From Ascaris suum (lineage: Eukaryota; Nematoda; Chromadorea; Rhabditida; Ascarididae), in assembly GCA_013433145.1 (NCBI GenBank), contig CM024190.1:7788120-7852119 (forward strand): a stretch of DNA of 64,000 nucleotides. Reading direction: 5' to 3'. This document shows, piece after piece, positions 49,827-62,000 of this stretch (positions are counted from its first letter, which is position 1; each line of letters opens with the position of its first letter). The notes below the pieces were generated by a model. The model saw nothing but the letters and a program-made list of their open reading frames with translations. It ran no database searches and was not told the origin of the DNA. The position numbers and the translations under genes were made by a program.

Positions 49827-50590
49827 ATAAACCTTCCATAATATCCTTGAAGCTTCTTTTCCAATGATCACAATTTCAACATCATAGTTTTCTTTAAGGC
49901 GTCATAGATGGTGGTGACTTCATCGAATTTTTTTGTTGTAATGGATCTAGCCCTTCAGAATTAAACACAATCCACTGCTATTCCTAAGGAGGATCAAGCT
50001 GCTTTGAAGCGGAATATGGGGATTTTCCTATATATTCCTTGATGTGGTACTAGGAGAAAAAAAATAGTTTCAAAGTTTATTGGCACCAAAGGTTAACAGT
50101 TTTGAATATCTCCCAAACTCTTTTGATGATCTTAACAGCTTCTCAGTTGTATTTTCCTATAACAAGGGGGAAAGTTTTGAGCATATATAGGATGAATGCC
50201 AAGTCTTAGATTTTTTTTTCCCACTGAGTGCCTTATGTTCCATTGGTGTTGTTGTTATTGGTTATTGTAATTGCGAATATGAACGAATTGAGCACTATGC
50301 AAGAAGTTTATTGTTAGATATAGAAATATTTATTTTTTTTTTCGTTCTACTTTCGAAAAAAGCTTTCTTTGGGGGGAGGAGGTGAGAATGCGAGAACGAG
50401 AGGGGAAAATGAATAACAGCAGCGTAAAGGCCGAGCTCCTCCTTGAGCACGGTATGCTTTTAATTTTAGAACAGTATATGTTGAAATACAAAAATTTTCT
50501 CCACACATATCGACAGAAATAGACAACAACTGAGTGAATGCGAAGCAAAAGAGTCATGAAGTAAGAGAGCTGTGAACGTTGGTCATCTTG

Positions 50591-50758
50591 ATGTCTCCAA
50601 TTTCGATTGATGTTAGTACCTTATTCGTACGATGTTGTTGCCGTATCGTTCGACCATTGCTAATGATAGGATCCTTATTCGTATCGTTCTTCGAAAGATC
50701 GTTGTGGATGACCACTTTGATTTCCACTAAAGAGTCGAATCCCAGATACGAATCCCAG
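50591..50758 (+). CDS. Candidate first exon, membrane-type (tentative)
   Basis: An open frame from ATG encodes MSPISIDVSTLFVRCCCRIV, then a hydrophobic stretch (PLLMIGSLFVSFF) and ends NPRYESQ at the donor CAG|GTACTT. It lies 1.4 kb upstream of the candidate exons at 52116 on the same strand. No family was recognised. The internal CCTTATTCGTA repeats and lack of a clear upstream acceptor keep confidence low. Confidence 0.22.
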
Positions 50759-52115
50759 GTACTTCAAACGTAATTGTGAATTTACAAAAAAAAAAAAAAA
50801 ACCGATAAACTAATTTAATAAAGCACTCTATTCAATTAGCATTTTGTCATGTCTTTCTATAATGCCCTATAAATTTTTTCGAATGGCTAATTTCTTCACA
50901 TAATCGGCTGATGATAGCTACATGGATTGAGGTTTTTATAGTGTAACGTTTCTAAATTAAAATCTCTCATTTGCTGTGGCTAGATTGTTTACGATTTCAG
51001 AAGGAGTTTTTTTTTATCAACGACAAAAAACAAACAAATGTAGCATTGATATGGTTTCTCGTTTGAGTGGCACAATATAGATGAACAAGACATGTAACAC
51101 AAATGTTGTGCACTAACAATAAAAAAAAAAAAGAATGCAATAGCGTACAAAAAGGGATGATGACGCAATAAAATTCCACACATTCGAAAATGAGCTTTGT
51201 TTTCTTGAAAATTACTAAGGTGGATTTTTGATTGCGTTTGATCGGCTCGTTGAACGATGAGTGGAACATAATACGAGTAATACAACCAAATACATTCCTC
51301 TATTTTGCGCTATATTAAAACGCTTTCTTGCCGAAATGCTATTTAACTTCATCGCCTATAGAGTGCAAAAACTAACTCCATAAGGAATATTATTTGGAAA
51401 TTTTTAGAAGCACTCCGAAGCGGAGAGTTTATACATCTTCAGCTCTTGAATATTTTAGTGAAAAATTAAAACTATACTCGGTGCTATTAGTAGATTGGCA
51501 ATGGAATTTTTGCTTACAATTCTTCTCATTTTATGGCAATTTTCAAAGTGCGTTAATTCAGCAAATTTTTCGGAATCGCTTAAAAAAAAGCAATTGAATG
51601 GTAGATGTGGTTCATAATATTTGGATTTATTCCGTCAACAAACTTCATTTCGTGTTTTCTTATTTTAAAGAATAGATTCCAAGAGAAAACACTCAAATAT
51701 GGCGCTGACAAGTTGAAATTTTTAGTTCAATTTCAAGGGAAAATAAAGTAGTTGTTTATTAAATTGTGAGGTGAGCAATGCATTGGAATTCTCGCCTATA
51801 TGGCACCATTGTCGCATCTCAAACGATTGTAAACAATGAGTGTATATATATTGAAGTTTTTTAATCTCTAAAGGAAAACAAATGAAAGACTATATAGCAA
51901 TATTGCAAGACATAATTTAATGATTGCAAACATTAATAATGACTAAAGGCGAGTCGAAGATAAACTCGAAGCTGAATAACAAATGATTTCATTATGACTA
52001 GAGCAACTAAATATCAAACTATAATTGGTGTGAAAATGGTCGAGCGCATAAGACAGCTTTTGGAATTTTCTGTACATTTTTTTTGTGAAGCTAGTGCAAA
52101 ATTGAATTTTTCAAG

Positions 52116-53251
52116 GTACACGGATATCTCGTTCTATAGCAGAAACTACCACTGAAGAAGTAGAAAAAGCAATTAATCTCGATCTCGACAACTTTGATCG
52201 ACCGGATGGATCGTATCAAAATATGATCATCTATGGTGCAGTTATGGTTAGATTACGCAAAGCATGTTGTAAGCAATACAATTGCAACAGGCATTTCAGC
52301 AATGATACTGCACATTTCCTTTTGCAAAAATGTTAGAACCATATAAGGTGCTTGGAAAATATTGTCGATTTGCTCTCATATCATACATGGAAGCAAGGAG
52401 TAATCAGACAAAGAGTAAGCATAGTGATATACGAAACTGAAAGGTAAAAGATCCATACCTACAACTGATAGCGGAAGTGGGAATGGTAAAACACTGAAAG
52501 CTAGCAATAAGAAAAAGCCATATAAAGAAGAAATCTTGTTCACAAGTGTTCCACTACGCTATGACTACTGTTGGTGAATGCTCAACTACTGAGCGAGAAG
52601 AAAGAATGCGAATTTTTTAAGTAAGTTTTTTCAGTATTAGCTGGCGCCTTTTCGTTTCGATATACTCTTTCTTCTTGCATATGAAACCACTTATACAGTT
52701 TCGATAATAACATCATGCAGCAATAAAATAAGCAAGAATTATTGATGCAACACAAACGCTATTCGATCTTCAACTGTGAACAATTGAGAGAAGCCGAATA
52801 TTTTCTCCTGGAATTTCCCAAGTTTCTAAAAGAAAAATCTGCAAGATTCATCGTAAAAATTTTGTTCGGCGTGACTTTGCTGTCATGAATACGCTAGAAC
52901 GAAAAAAAAAAGGTCGATGAAGGTTGAAGGCACGAAAGGTGCGCGGCACCGCATATGGCAATCGAATTTTGGCAAATCTCTTTCTACAGGCTCCGCCCTG
53001 CTGTTTTAATCTCCCTTAATGCATCTATCGTTCATGCTTATCCATTCTTTATTGAGAGTAGTGAAACGAACAAACAACAATCGGTTCTTTTTCTTCATGA
53101 AATATGATATCCTTCTTCAAGAACTTTCGCATTTCCAGTGAGACGAGACATAGTCGTTATAGCGGCTGCGAAATTAGAAAATGGCATAGAAGATTTTGTA
53201 GAAATACAGTATGAATGCAGCGGACTGCAAAACCGATACCTTAAAAGCTGA
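52116..53251 (+). CDS. Unrecognised gene, two candidate 3' exons (partial)
   Basis: Exon a (52116-52268) follows TTTTTCAAG and encodes TRISRSIAETTTEEVEKAIN, then DNFDRPDGSYQNMIIYGAVM and VRLRKAC, ending at GCATGTT|GTAAGC in phase 1. Exon b (53139-53251) follows ATTTCCAG; T|TG restores the frame and gives RRDIVVIAAAKLENGIEDFV, EIQYECSGLQ and a TGA stop. Neither has a nearby ATG, and the fit of frame and splice sites is the main support. I do not recognise a family. A possible first exon is 50591-50758, but its phase does not fit exon a directly, so a middle exon would be missing. It may also be chance or a decayed gene. Confidence 0.4.
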
Positions 53252-53500
53252 CGTCGGTGAACTTCGGACACCCGTAGTACGTGTTTTTGAATTTCGCATC
53301 TTTCTCGATATCGTCTCTTCGTGATTCTTGAAAGGAAACTTTTGCAGTATTAGCTGCTATGTCTTCACTTTAATATACTTGTGCTTTTTGCATATGAATG
53401 CATTTATGAAACATGCATGCCAAGTACAACATTATTCAGCCTTGCATTTTGCGCATGCTCTACGCTTTGAATTTTCGGTCAACAATGAACCGCTAGGCAT
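52632..53500. repeat. Diverged local duplication, about 714 bp apart
   Basis: 52632-52700 and 53346-53410 share CAGTATTAGCTG, ATATACT and TTGCATATGAA in the same order and spacing. Weaker similarity continues downstream (TCAACTGTGAACAAT against TCAACAATGAAC). The copies lie after the two candidate exons at 52116 and 53139. Confidence 0.55.
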
Positions 53501-56500
53501 TTAGTTGATAAGATCGGTGGAGTTGTTAGTTTGTTTAAGAAATCCCTTGCTCTTCATTCCCACTCCCTTGTAGTAAAACACATCATTACACTTGCAACTA
53601 CACTTAACGCTAAGTACTACTCCATCATTATGTCGGCATTTACAATCGGCTGATGAGGGTAGTGAACAAATGGCAGATCGTTGTGGTGAATGAATGAATG
53701 AACTCAAATCATATTGCAAAATTTCGAGCGGTCGATGGCGGACCATCAACGCCCTTCAATTGCAATTTTCACCTATGTCTACGGTGAATCATTGATAATG
53801 CTTTCATCATAGTATCAGTAAGCATAACGTGACGAATTGGTGCAAGCAGAGCATTATCATATGAAATGAACCTAGCATGCGTTTAAATTTTTTAAATCTT
53901 TTCAAGAATCATTCAACTAGTAAAAGTGCTCACCTTGCTGAGGAGAGGAATGTAAGTAAGCTTTCCGCATATGTGCAAAGTATCACTTTTTTTTGAGTGC
54001 TTCCGTGACAATTTCAATAAATCTTTCCTGTTGAGGAGAATGGAAGAGGAGAAGAATTTAATTATATGGGACTATACGGTGCTTGATGCTGTGCAGTGCT
54101 CTTTTACAATAGTGTGCTCGCTCTTTACAATTAGAATACAGTCTCATTTTAAAATGTTAGCACTATTGCAAAGCAGCACTATTCTCCGTAATTATAGCGC
54201 TATCTAACATCAAACATTAAGATCGAATTTTTTTACAACTAAGCGGCCATTAATTTAATGATTGCTACTCCCGACATGGGATTACGGCTAAACTGTAAGG
54301 CTGTTTAGCGAATACATCTGGAAGTGTTGACTGAGCGATGCTCACCTGAGCAATGAAATATGTGAAAGTGAGAAAATAGTTGAAAACGAATTATGACTCT
54401 GTTGAAGTGGTAATCACTCTTTCTCAAAAAAAAAAAAAAAAATTTTTTTTTCTTCCATAATGCCATTGCACATTTATGCCACACATCTGTAGGCCGAGAA
54501 CACCATCTGTGGTTAGCGATCGTGCTCTAATGTTTAACGCTGAGCAGATGTCGTAGAGAAACAATGAAGAATCACTAGAAGGTGAATAGCGAATCTACGC
54601 AAATATGTGAAGTGAAGCACTTATTGATTACACTGTGATTGATTTATTGGCGATTACTCGTCTAACACTTCGAGATCGCTGACGACATCAAAAATTTCTT
54701 AAATCCTTTACTCGGTTTATTGATGAGAATCTAATTCTCGTTGTTATTCTACGAAAATAACCATAGATAGGACTATATGAATATAATGACCGTAAACGTT
54801 TGAACAACTAAATTTTATTCTTGTCTATTGATATACGAAAAATATAGACTAAGATAAACCCAATGAAAGAATTTGCTATGCCTACGAATGCAATATTCGA
54901 GTCGAACGTCAGACAAGAAATAAGCAATTTCCCATACGCTTCATTCATTATTCATCGACCTAAACGGCAATCTTAATCCGACGCCCACACATTTTAGCTC
55001 TTCGCTCGTTGTGCGGCGCCTCAATGCGCCTCATTCAGGCCCCGCAATGCTTCTTGGCTGCCCTCCTGTGAAATCCATTCGGATTCGCCCGCATGTCAGT
55101 CGTTTGTTTGACATCGCTAGCTGATTCGTTCGCTCACCAGCTTTTGTTTCTGTCTATGTTTTCTCTCTCTCTCTTTTTTTTTTGTTTATGCAACTACCGT
55201 GCTTAGTTCGTTGGCTAAATTTTGCGCTCATCTATTCACATAGCGCTATATAATAGGCTGATAGTTTCCTATCATGGTCACCTTTATAGCTTTAACCCCA
55301 TGTGCGGTTCGATAGCCACTTTGCACACAATTTCATAACGCCTTGAATAGGCTACTTTTAAAAAAAGCGAATCTGACAAAAAATTTGAATTATGTAATGA
55401 GCTGATTTTTAGGACTGATCGAAATTTCTCGAAGTGGAAGAAAGAAACAGTATAAATGAGCATCATGTCACACATATCCAAGCATCTTTTGCCGTAATAG
55501 CATTGCAAAACGAATGTTGAAAGTTGGCAATTCATAAAATTGCAAAAGAATATCATCCAATCACAACGTTATTCGAAGTATTTTGGCAATAGTTTGCAAG
55601 ATAGATTTTTCATCAGATGCAAATAAAACTTAAACAGCGTTCAAAATGCAAGTGAAGAGTTCTTTGCTTCTTTTTCATCTCTGTCGATATTAGATTCGTA
55701 AAATCTCATGGGACTGAGTCAAATCTTCACGTAGAAACCTTATGAATAAACTTTAATATTCTTTATAGTTTTCTCTTTTCGAATATGCTATTATTTTCAT
55801 ACTTTACGTAAAGATAAAATTAGCCTTGTGAAATTCGTCATGAGCTTAGTTGGCATTCATCAAAGCACTACTCCACTATTATACACATGAAACGTTAATT
55901 CATTGGAGCATAGTGTGTTGCTCGAAGGAAGAAAACCGTTTTTTTTTTTTTTTTTTGGCTTCGCAGTTGTTCCGTCTAGTGAACTTTCATTGTCCAATAG
56001 TACGAGTTCACGTATTACTTTTCATTCAAATTATCAAACATTCGTTGTTGACTATAGTTTACAATTATCAACTGCTATAAATCAAAGACAATCAAGTTAT
56101 AAATATTAATTGGTGAAAGACGAAATTTGAACGGCTTCTTTTCGATGCTAACTAAAAAAAATGCGTTTAAAATGAGCGTTTCGAAATTTCATTTACTCGT
56201 TACGGAAATAGCTAGCTATTTCTTATTGCATTGATCTTGATTTAGTACTCGGTAAGCCAATAGAAGGTTGTATACCACTTTTTAATCGTGAATTATAAAA
56301 TTCTATCGAAATTGTGGAATTTCAACACATCACTCATGCCATACTTCGAATAGCACAACAATAAAAAACTTATCGAATCGAAAAAAAAAAGTGATGGATT
56401 AATTCACAAATGATAGTGATAGTGAATGAAAGCGTCATTTCATAGCAACATCATTAGAGACAATTAAATGCATAAGGAGTACTAAGTAGAAGACGTCTAA

Positions 56501-56828
56501 ATGAGACGATCGTGTTTCCTGTTGGGCGACAAAGTCAACTTAGATATGCTCATTGAATTTCGCAATAACCTTGAACGTCTAATCGAAATTCGAATATATG
56601 CGTTAGGGGAACGTTCCATCATATGTATGCTAAAGTCTAATCAACTAGCACTTTTATAGATCTTCTATTTTCTTAACCTGAGTTTATAGGATAATTTATT
56701 GCTAGGATAAAGTCCTTTCTTTTTTTCTTTTTTCTAAAACAGCGTTTATTTTCGTTGCATATCGATATCACTCCACAATTGGAAATTGCAAATAGATACC
56801 ACAAGTTATGGCAACTTCAAGGAATTCT

Positions 56829-56873
<45 letters not shown>
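56829..56873. repeat. (TTG)15 trinucleotide repeat
   Basis: A perfect TTG run; poly-Asn on the minus strand is an artefact of it. Confidence 0.98.
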
Positions 56874-56876
<3 letters not shown>

Positions 56877-57482
56877 TGGCAAAATTCCATTATATTTGTT
56901 GCGGTTCCCTTTTGCAATATGAGAGAATAAAATAACGAAGAGTGTGTTGATCTCGTCAAAATCTTATCACTTTATATGAAGTCAACAAATTCCTCAAAGC
57001 GCTAATCGAATTGCTCATTTTGTTTTCATTCCGAATGTACGTTTGATGATAGCCGATGATTGCTGGTTAAAATGTACGAAAAAAAAAAGCAACAACAAAT
57101 CTTTTAGTTTATTTTCATTATTTTTGAAAAGAATTCGTTTTGAGTTGAATTTTCCAAATAAGCTAATTAAGAGACGTTTGAAAATTGTACGATGACTTCT
57201 TTTATTCGTTGTTGTAATTTTTGCATTGATTTACCATCACTTGATAGAAACATTCATCAAAACGAATAACGTCTGCATTAATAAGGTCTTAGATCTACGA
57301 CATTTATACTTTAAAAAAAAAAAGATATTGTGTTGAAGAGAATCTATTCATAGTGTGAAATAATCCAGTATATGTTAGCTTTATTTAACCATTGAAATAG
57401 AGTGATTAAACGAAGCTAACAAGGATCTTACAAACAAATATTTACTGCGGAATGTTTCTTGTTTGCTATATGCTTGGGGTAA

Positions 57483-57835
57483 GCATTAAATATTTGGCTA
57501 TAAATATTTGGCTAAAAAGCCATTGTGTGGCATTTAAACATTAGGTTTTTAACAACATTTTACTAGTGACTTTGATTGATCGATTACTTCGAAAAGAGAT
57601 TATTGCACTATCACAACGATTCATCATTGCAATAATCACACGAACAAGTAATACCAACAAGAAATTTGTTTTTTCTTTTTTTTTTTTTCATAGTGCTAAG
57701 ATTCAATTTTATATCGTTGCTTATGGCTCTCAAGAAGAATATTCTCAATGAATTATTTCACAATCATCAACAATAACTAAAATCTAATTTAGTATTAAAA
57801 ACGATCAAGACTGCATTAAATATTTGGCTATAAAT
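57483..57835. repeat. 23-bp direct repeat pair
   Basis: GCATTAAATATTTGGCTATA plus AAT occurs at 57483-57505 and again at 57813-57835, 330 bp apart. TATTTGGCTA occurs a third time at 57505-57514. Confidence 0.85.
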
Positions 57836-58271
57836 TTATATTTAGTTGATCACCTACTCTACTATTTTATCGGAGCAGAATATCGATATGTTTATTTATG
57901 CATATTTTGGTGTTGAAGTTTGAAAGATTTTTTAATGTCAAGCCTAGCACATATAATACAAAAAAACGAGAGTTGAGGCATAGTTTCATAAGCGAACAAA
58001 TCTCCTTAACCAAAAAAAAAAATTTTTTTTAATGGGAAAATTATTTACTGCTTTCTATGAATTTCCATGAATTTTTACTGCTTTTTCTTTGAAAAAAATA
58101 TTTTAAGTGGAAAAATTGTTTATCGCTTTCTATGAAAAAAGTTAGGAAATTCTTCTCGTTCAGAAATCAACTCAATATTCTATTATCAATTAGAAGCGCC
58201 TCAATAATGCATGCATAGCAAAATATAATTATCCGATTTACACCTCTCAATTATCTTCTTTCAAACATCAC

Positions 58272-58403
58272 ATTAAGAAAAATATATAGCTGCTTCAGTT
58301 CAATATTAAGAAAAATATATAGCTGCTTCAGTTCAATATTAAGAAAAATATATAGCTGCTTCAGTTCAATATTAAGAAAAATATATAGCTGCTTCAGTTC
58401 AAT
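58272..58403. repeat. Four-copy tandem repeat, 33-bp unit
   Basis: Four identical copies of a unit starting ATTAAGAAAAATATATAGCT. Because 33 is a multiple of three, the minus strand reads as a repeated ELKQLYIFLNI peptide, but no gene context supports translation. Confidence 0.97.
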
Positions 58404-58639
58404 ATCTTTAGAAGAAAATACTGCTAGAAGTTTGATATTTTTGCAACACATCTCAATTCTAATCCACTTGAAGTAATATGTGAATTTCTCAGCTTTCAAA
58501 AGGATTTCAACAATTGTCTTTTTCTAGTCTTCACTCTTATCGACAAGAACCTCTTTAAATTTTAAAAGAATGTAGCCCGGATGTGGTCTCAAATGTTATG
58601 AGAAAAATTGTTTCATAATCTTCAGTTTTTGCAAACTTC

Positions 58640-59080
58640 CGCTTATGAAATTAGCGAAAACTCTATAGCACAAGCTTATAGAATAAATTAAACTCCCATA
58701 ATCGGGCTGGTAATTGATCGGCGAATTGCTTTGTTGTCTGTAGATGGTTTGCTAGAGTGCTTACAGAAGTAGGACCCAGTGCTGGAAAATCTGAATTGCC
58801 AGGATGGAAGCAGCAATCCATCGTTTGATTATTTATCACTGTGCTATCATCGACGTCGGACCGGACAATGCTTCTCTTTGATCGCATTGATGACAGCCTC
58901 CCATCACAACACGCGCTACCTCGTAGAACCTATCCGCTCGCCGATTATCAAATGGCAGCGCGTTGAGCAAACGGTTGCAAATCGATGATCACTTTACAAA
59001 GAAACTAAGCGGCATGTGGTTATTCAAATTGCCTCAACGAGCATCAAAAAGAGCTGCGAATATCGGTGGCATTTATGCAA
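58640..59080. other. GC-richer island with coding-like frames on both strands
   Basis: On the minus strand (58663-58887) the frame includes HPGNSDFPALGPTSVSTLAN and HLQTTKQFADQLPARLWEF. On the plus strand a frame after CTCGTAG (58924) reads RRLSNGSALSKRLQIDDHFT and ends AANIGGIYAIY. Both look protein-like and cannot both be real. Strand and identity are unresolved. Confidence 0.2.
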
Positions 59081-62000
59081 TATACTAAGTGAGAGTTCTT
59101 GCATTTTCAGCAAGGCATTTTTTTTTTCTGAATTCAGAAGTTGAGCAGGAACATATTTTATTGAGTCAAATTTTTAGGCCACTAAAACTTTTGTTGATTT
59201 CACCTTTAACGCCCAATAACTCTACAGTTACTTATAAGCAAATCTGCATAGAATTCAAAAGTTATTTATTTCGCCGCTGTTGCGTTATATTCTTATTTTT
59301 TTATTCGTCAACGTTAATTAGTTATTTCATACATTTTTGACGATAGACAGTGCCGTTCTCACGCCATTCGACATGAAGAATCTGCTCGATCGGACAATAT
59401 AATTTACTCTAAAAACATTACTTGCAAATTTCCGCTCATATAAATTCTGCAGTTTTGACGTTTAGTGTTGATAATTTGATACATTTGCAGAATTCAATAG
59501 AGCGATAATACAATCTATAGCTCTTCTTAGAACTCAGTTCGTTCCATGAGGCTTCGCTTTATACAACGAGTTTATTATCTTGTTGTATCCGGTCAGCGCT
59601 AATACCCATTCAGGAGAATGCTTAATTTCGCTGACGATATTGATTTCGTTAATTTCGATTCAACTGATCTCAATAGAAGAAATTCACTCCGTCTATACAG
59701 CTCGTCTATATTACTGCTGGCAATTGTGGATGATAGTGAAACAGTGATTTATAGGGTTTTTTTTCTTTTTTTTTTTGCGAAACCTTACGATGCTTTTGAA
59801 GCTTTTCGCTGATAGTTTTTGTTATGTATATGAATCTTCTCGAAATGGGGGAAGGGGGGGGGGGGTCTCTTACAATATGGGTTGTTCATTGTTGGTGATG
59901 AATTCGACTAGGAATTTTTTTCAACGATGAATTTAATAATGTACGTATAAGTGTGATTTCACTTCTTAGATCATACTTTACTTTTCAGTAAGTATTCCCA
60001 AAAATCTTATAAATGGAACATCAGCTTATTTGGTTCTCTCATCTCTATGCTGTCATCGTCGTAATACATTCGCATTTCGTGAATTTCTCATTTCACATTC
60101 AATTTCAATTTTTTGCAACGAGTTCATTGCACTCAGCAACGTTAACCATTTATTTCAGGTGCAATAAAGACTATAAAGATGTTTATTTCTGTATTTATCC
60201 TGCAAAATTGCAATCGTTGCTCTTAATGCATCATTGCACCTAGAATCCTCACCATCGGCCGCCATTCCTTCTGCAACGATTGATCGTGTAGCAGTAAAAA
60301 AAAGGCTGTAGAAATGTGGCATTCACACTGGAATGTAACGTTGAGTTTCGTCAACCTCGGCCCTACAAAACGGCATTGTTATCCGTTGCTTTCGTTTCCT
60401 TTTATTCCTTCCTTAACCCCTTTAACTTGGACGCGAAGCGAAAGCAGCTGAAATGATGGTGGGGCAGTCGTCTTTTCTCATTGTTGGCATGATGAATTCG
60501 CTGTTCATTTCAGCCGAGACGAACACACACTATCGATAATTTCCGCTGTAACAAACACAATTCTCAAAGGCTTGTTCGAATTATTTTATATCACTTAACC
60601 CATAAACTGAGGCTGCAGACGCAGCAGGAAATTCCTTTCTGGATTATTTCCTTGAGGAAATCGCTGATTGAGCAACGAACGTTTATTTGAAGATTATTTT
60701 TATTCAGCTTTCAAGCAAAAGCTTTTCAAATGGGATGTACATGAGCACTCACCTCCTCTCCCCTTCACCCCCCCCCCCCTCTCCCCCACAAATTAGACGC
60801 TAGTTGAAATTTTATACCGATCTCTCTTTTCGTGAGGAGATACGTGCTAGTGGCGTAGCTACTGCACTTGTTCACTGAATGGAATTGCGCTGAAGCTGCT
60901 ATCGGATCTCTAATCGAATTGACAGCGCATTCGGTGAGCTTCTTCTCATTTCCCATTTCCTTTGGTGTCGAATTTGCGCTTTCTATTTTCTTAACTGGTA
61001 AACCACTTTATTCTTTGTCCCTAATCTCTCCATAGTACTTCTTATTACACTTTTGTTAACAACACATTTCTTTTTGGTGAATCAGCTAGAGCATCATGAT
61101 GACTGTACAAAAATGTGCTACATCATGCTTAAACGTATGCCTTCTATGAAAGGATGACACTCAAAAGGATTGGGGATCATTGTGGAACACTCGACCCATC
61201 TACGATCCTCTACTTCTTCGTTGTATGAATCCAAATCAGCAAGATGGCTTATAAATTTCAAGCTACACCTTGAAAGCTTCAAGTTTCAAGCCTGCCGCTT
61301 AGTGGCCAGTCAACATTAAAGGCAATGTGAAAGTGTAGATGAAGCGAAATACAACACTGGCATCGAACCGCACAGTGAACAAATACTCGAAACTTGGAAA
61401 GAAAACTTTTAAATCGTGTTGAAAAGATTAATTGGAAGTACACAATTGAGCTCAGCGCATATGAGCAGGGAAAAATCGAAGCAAAATAATATAAAGGATG
61501 ATTTTGTGGAAAGCGGCATCGATTTAGGGCAATCATATAGCACGGAAATGCATCACAAAATAAGATGAGTGGGAATAGAAGAGGCAGAAAAGAGGAAAGT
61601 GTAAGGCGTTTAGATGCGCTTTAAAGAAGGCTAACAACACCGTTTTTTTTTTGGGAGGGGGGAGGGGGTTCGTTTAAATTATTGCTGAGAAATCTCTAAG
61701 TGTCGATGATGGGTTGCTATTAAAAGAATGATGAGATAAAAAGTTTTACTATTGTAAACACTAATCGAGTGAAATATAAAGGAGTTTTTTTTTTTTTTTT
61801 TTTTTTTTGCTTTTCATTGAAGAGAAAATATGATAATTACTAGCAAGTGGAAGTTTGGTTAGAAGTCATCATATTAAACACTCTCGTAAATTGCTGAAAA
61901 AAAAAAGAGAGAATAAAAGTTGTGCAAGAATATATAAACAATAATAAAAGTCGTTAATATTTTAGCTGAATCGATGACTTATATACGTCTAAAAGTGATT

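Larger units (their letters stand above)
53252..58250. other. AT-rich region without a supported gene
   Basis: Contains one copy of the diverged duplication, (TTG)15 and the 23-bp direct repeats. A short Cys-rich minus frame (53501-53749) has no supporting splice context. Confidence 0.5.

Noticed and set aside
56768..56959. Poly-Asn minus-strand frame
   Set aside because: Product of the (TTG)15 repeat.
58272..58403. Possible CRISPR-like array
   Set aside because: The copies are directly abutting without spacers, and the genome is eukaryotic; it is a simple tandem repeat.
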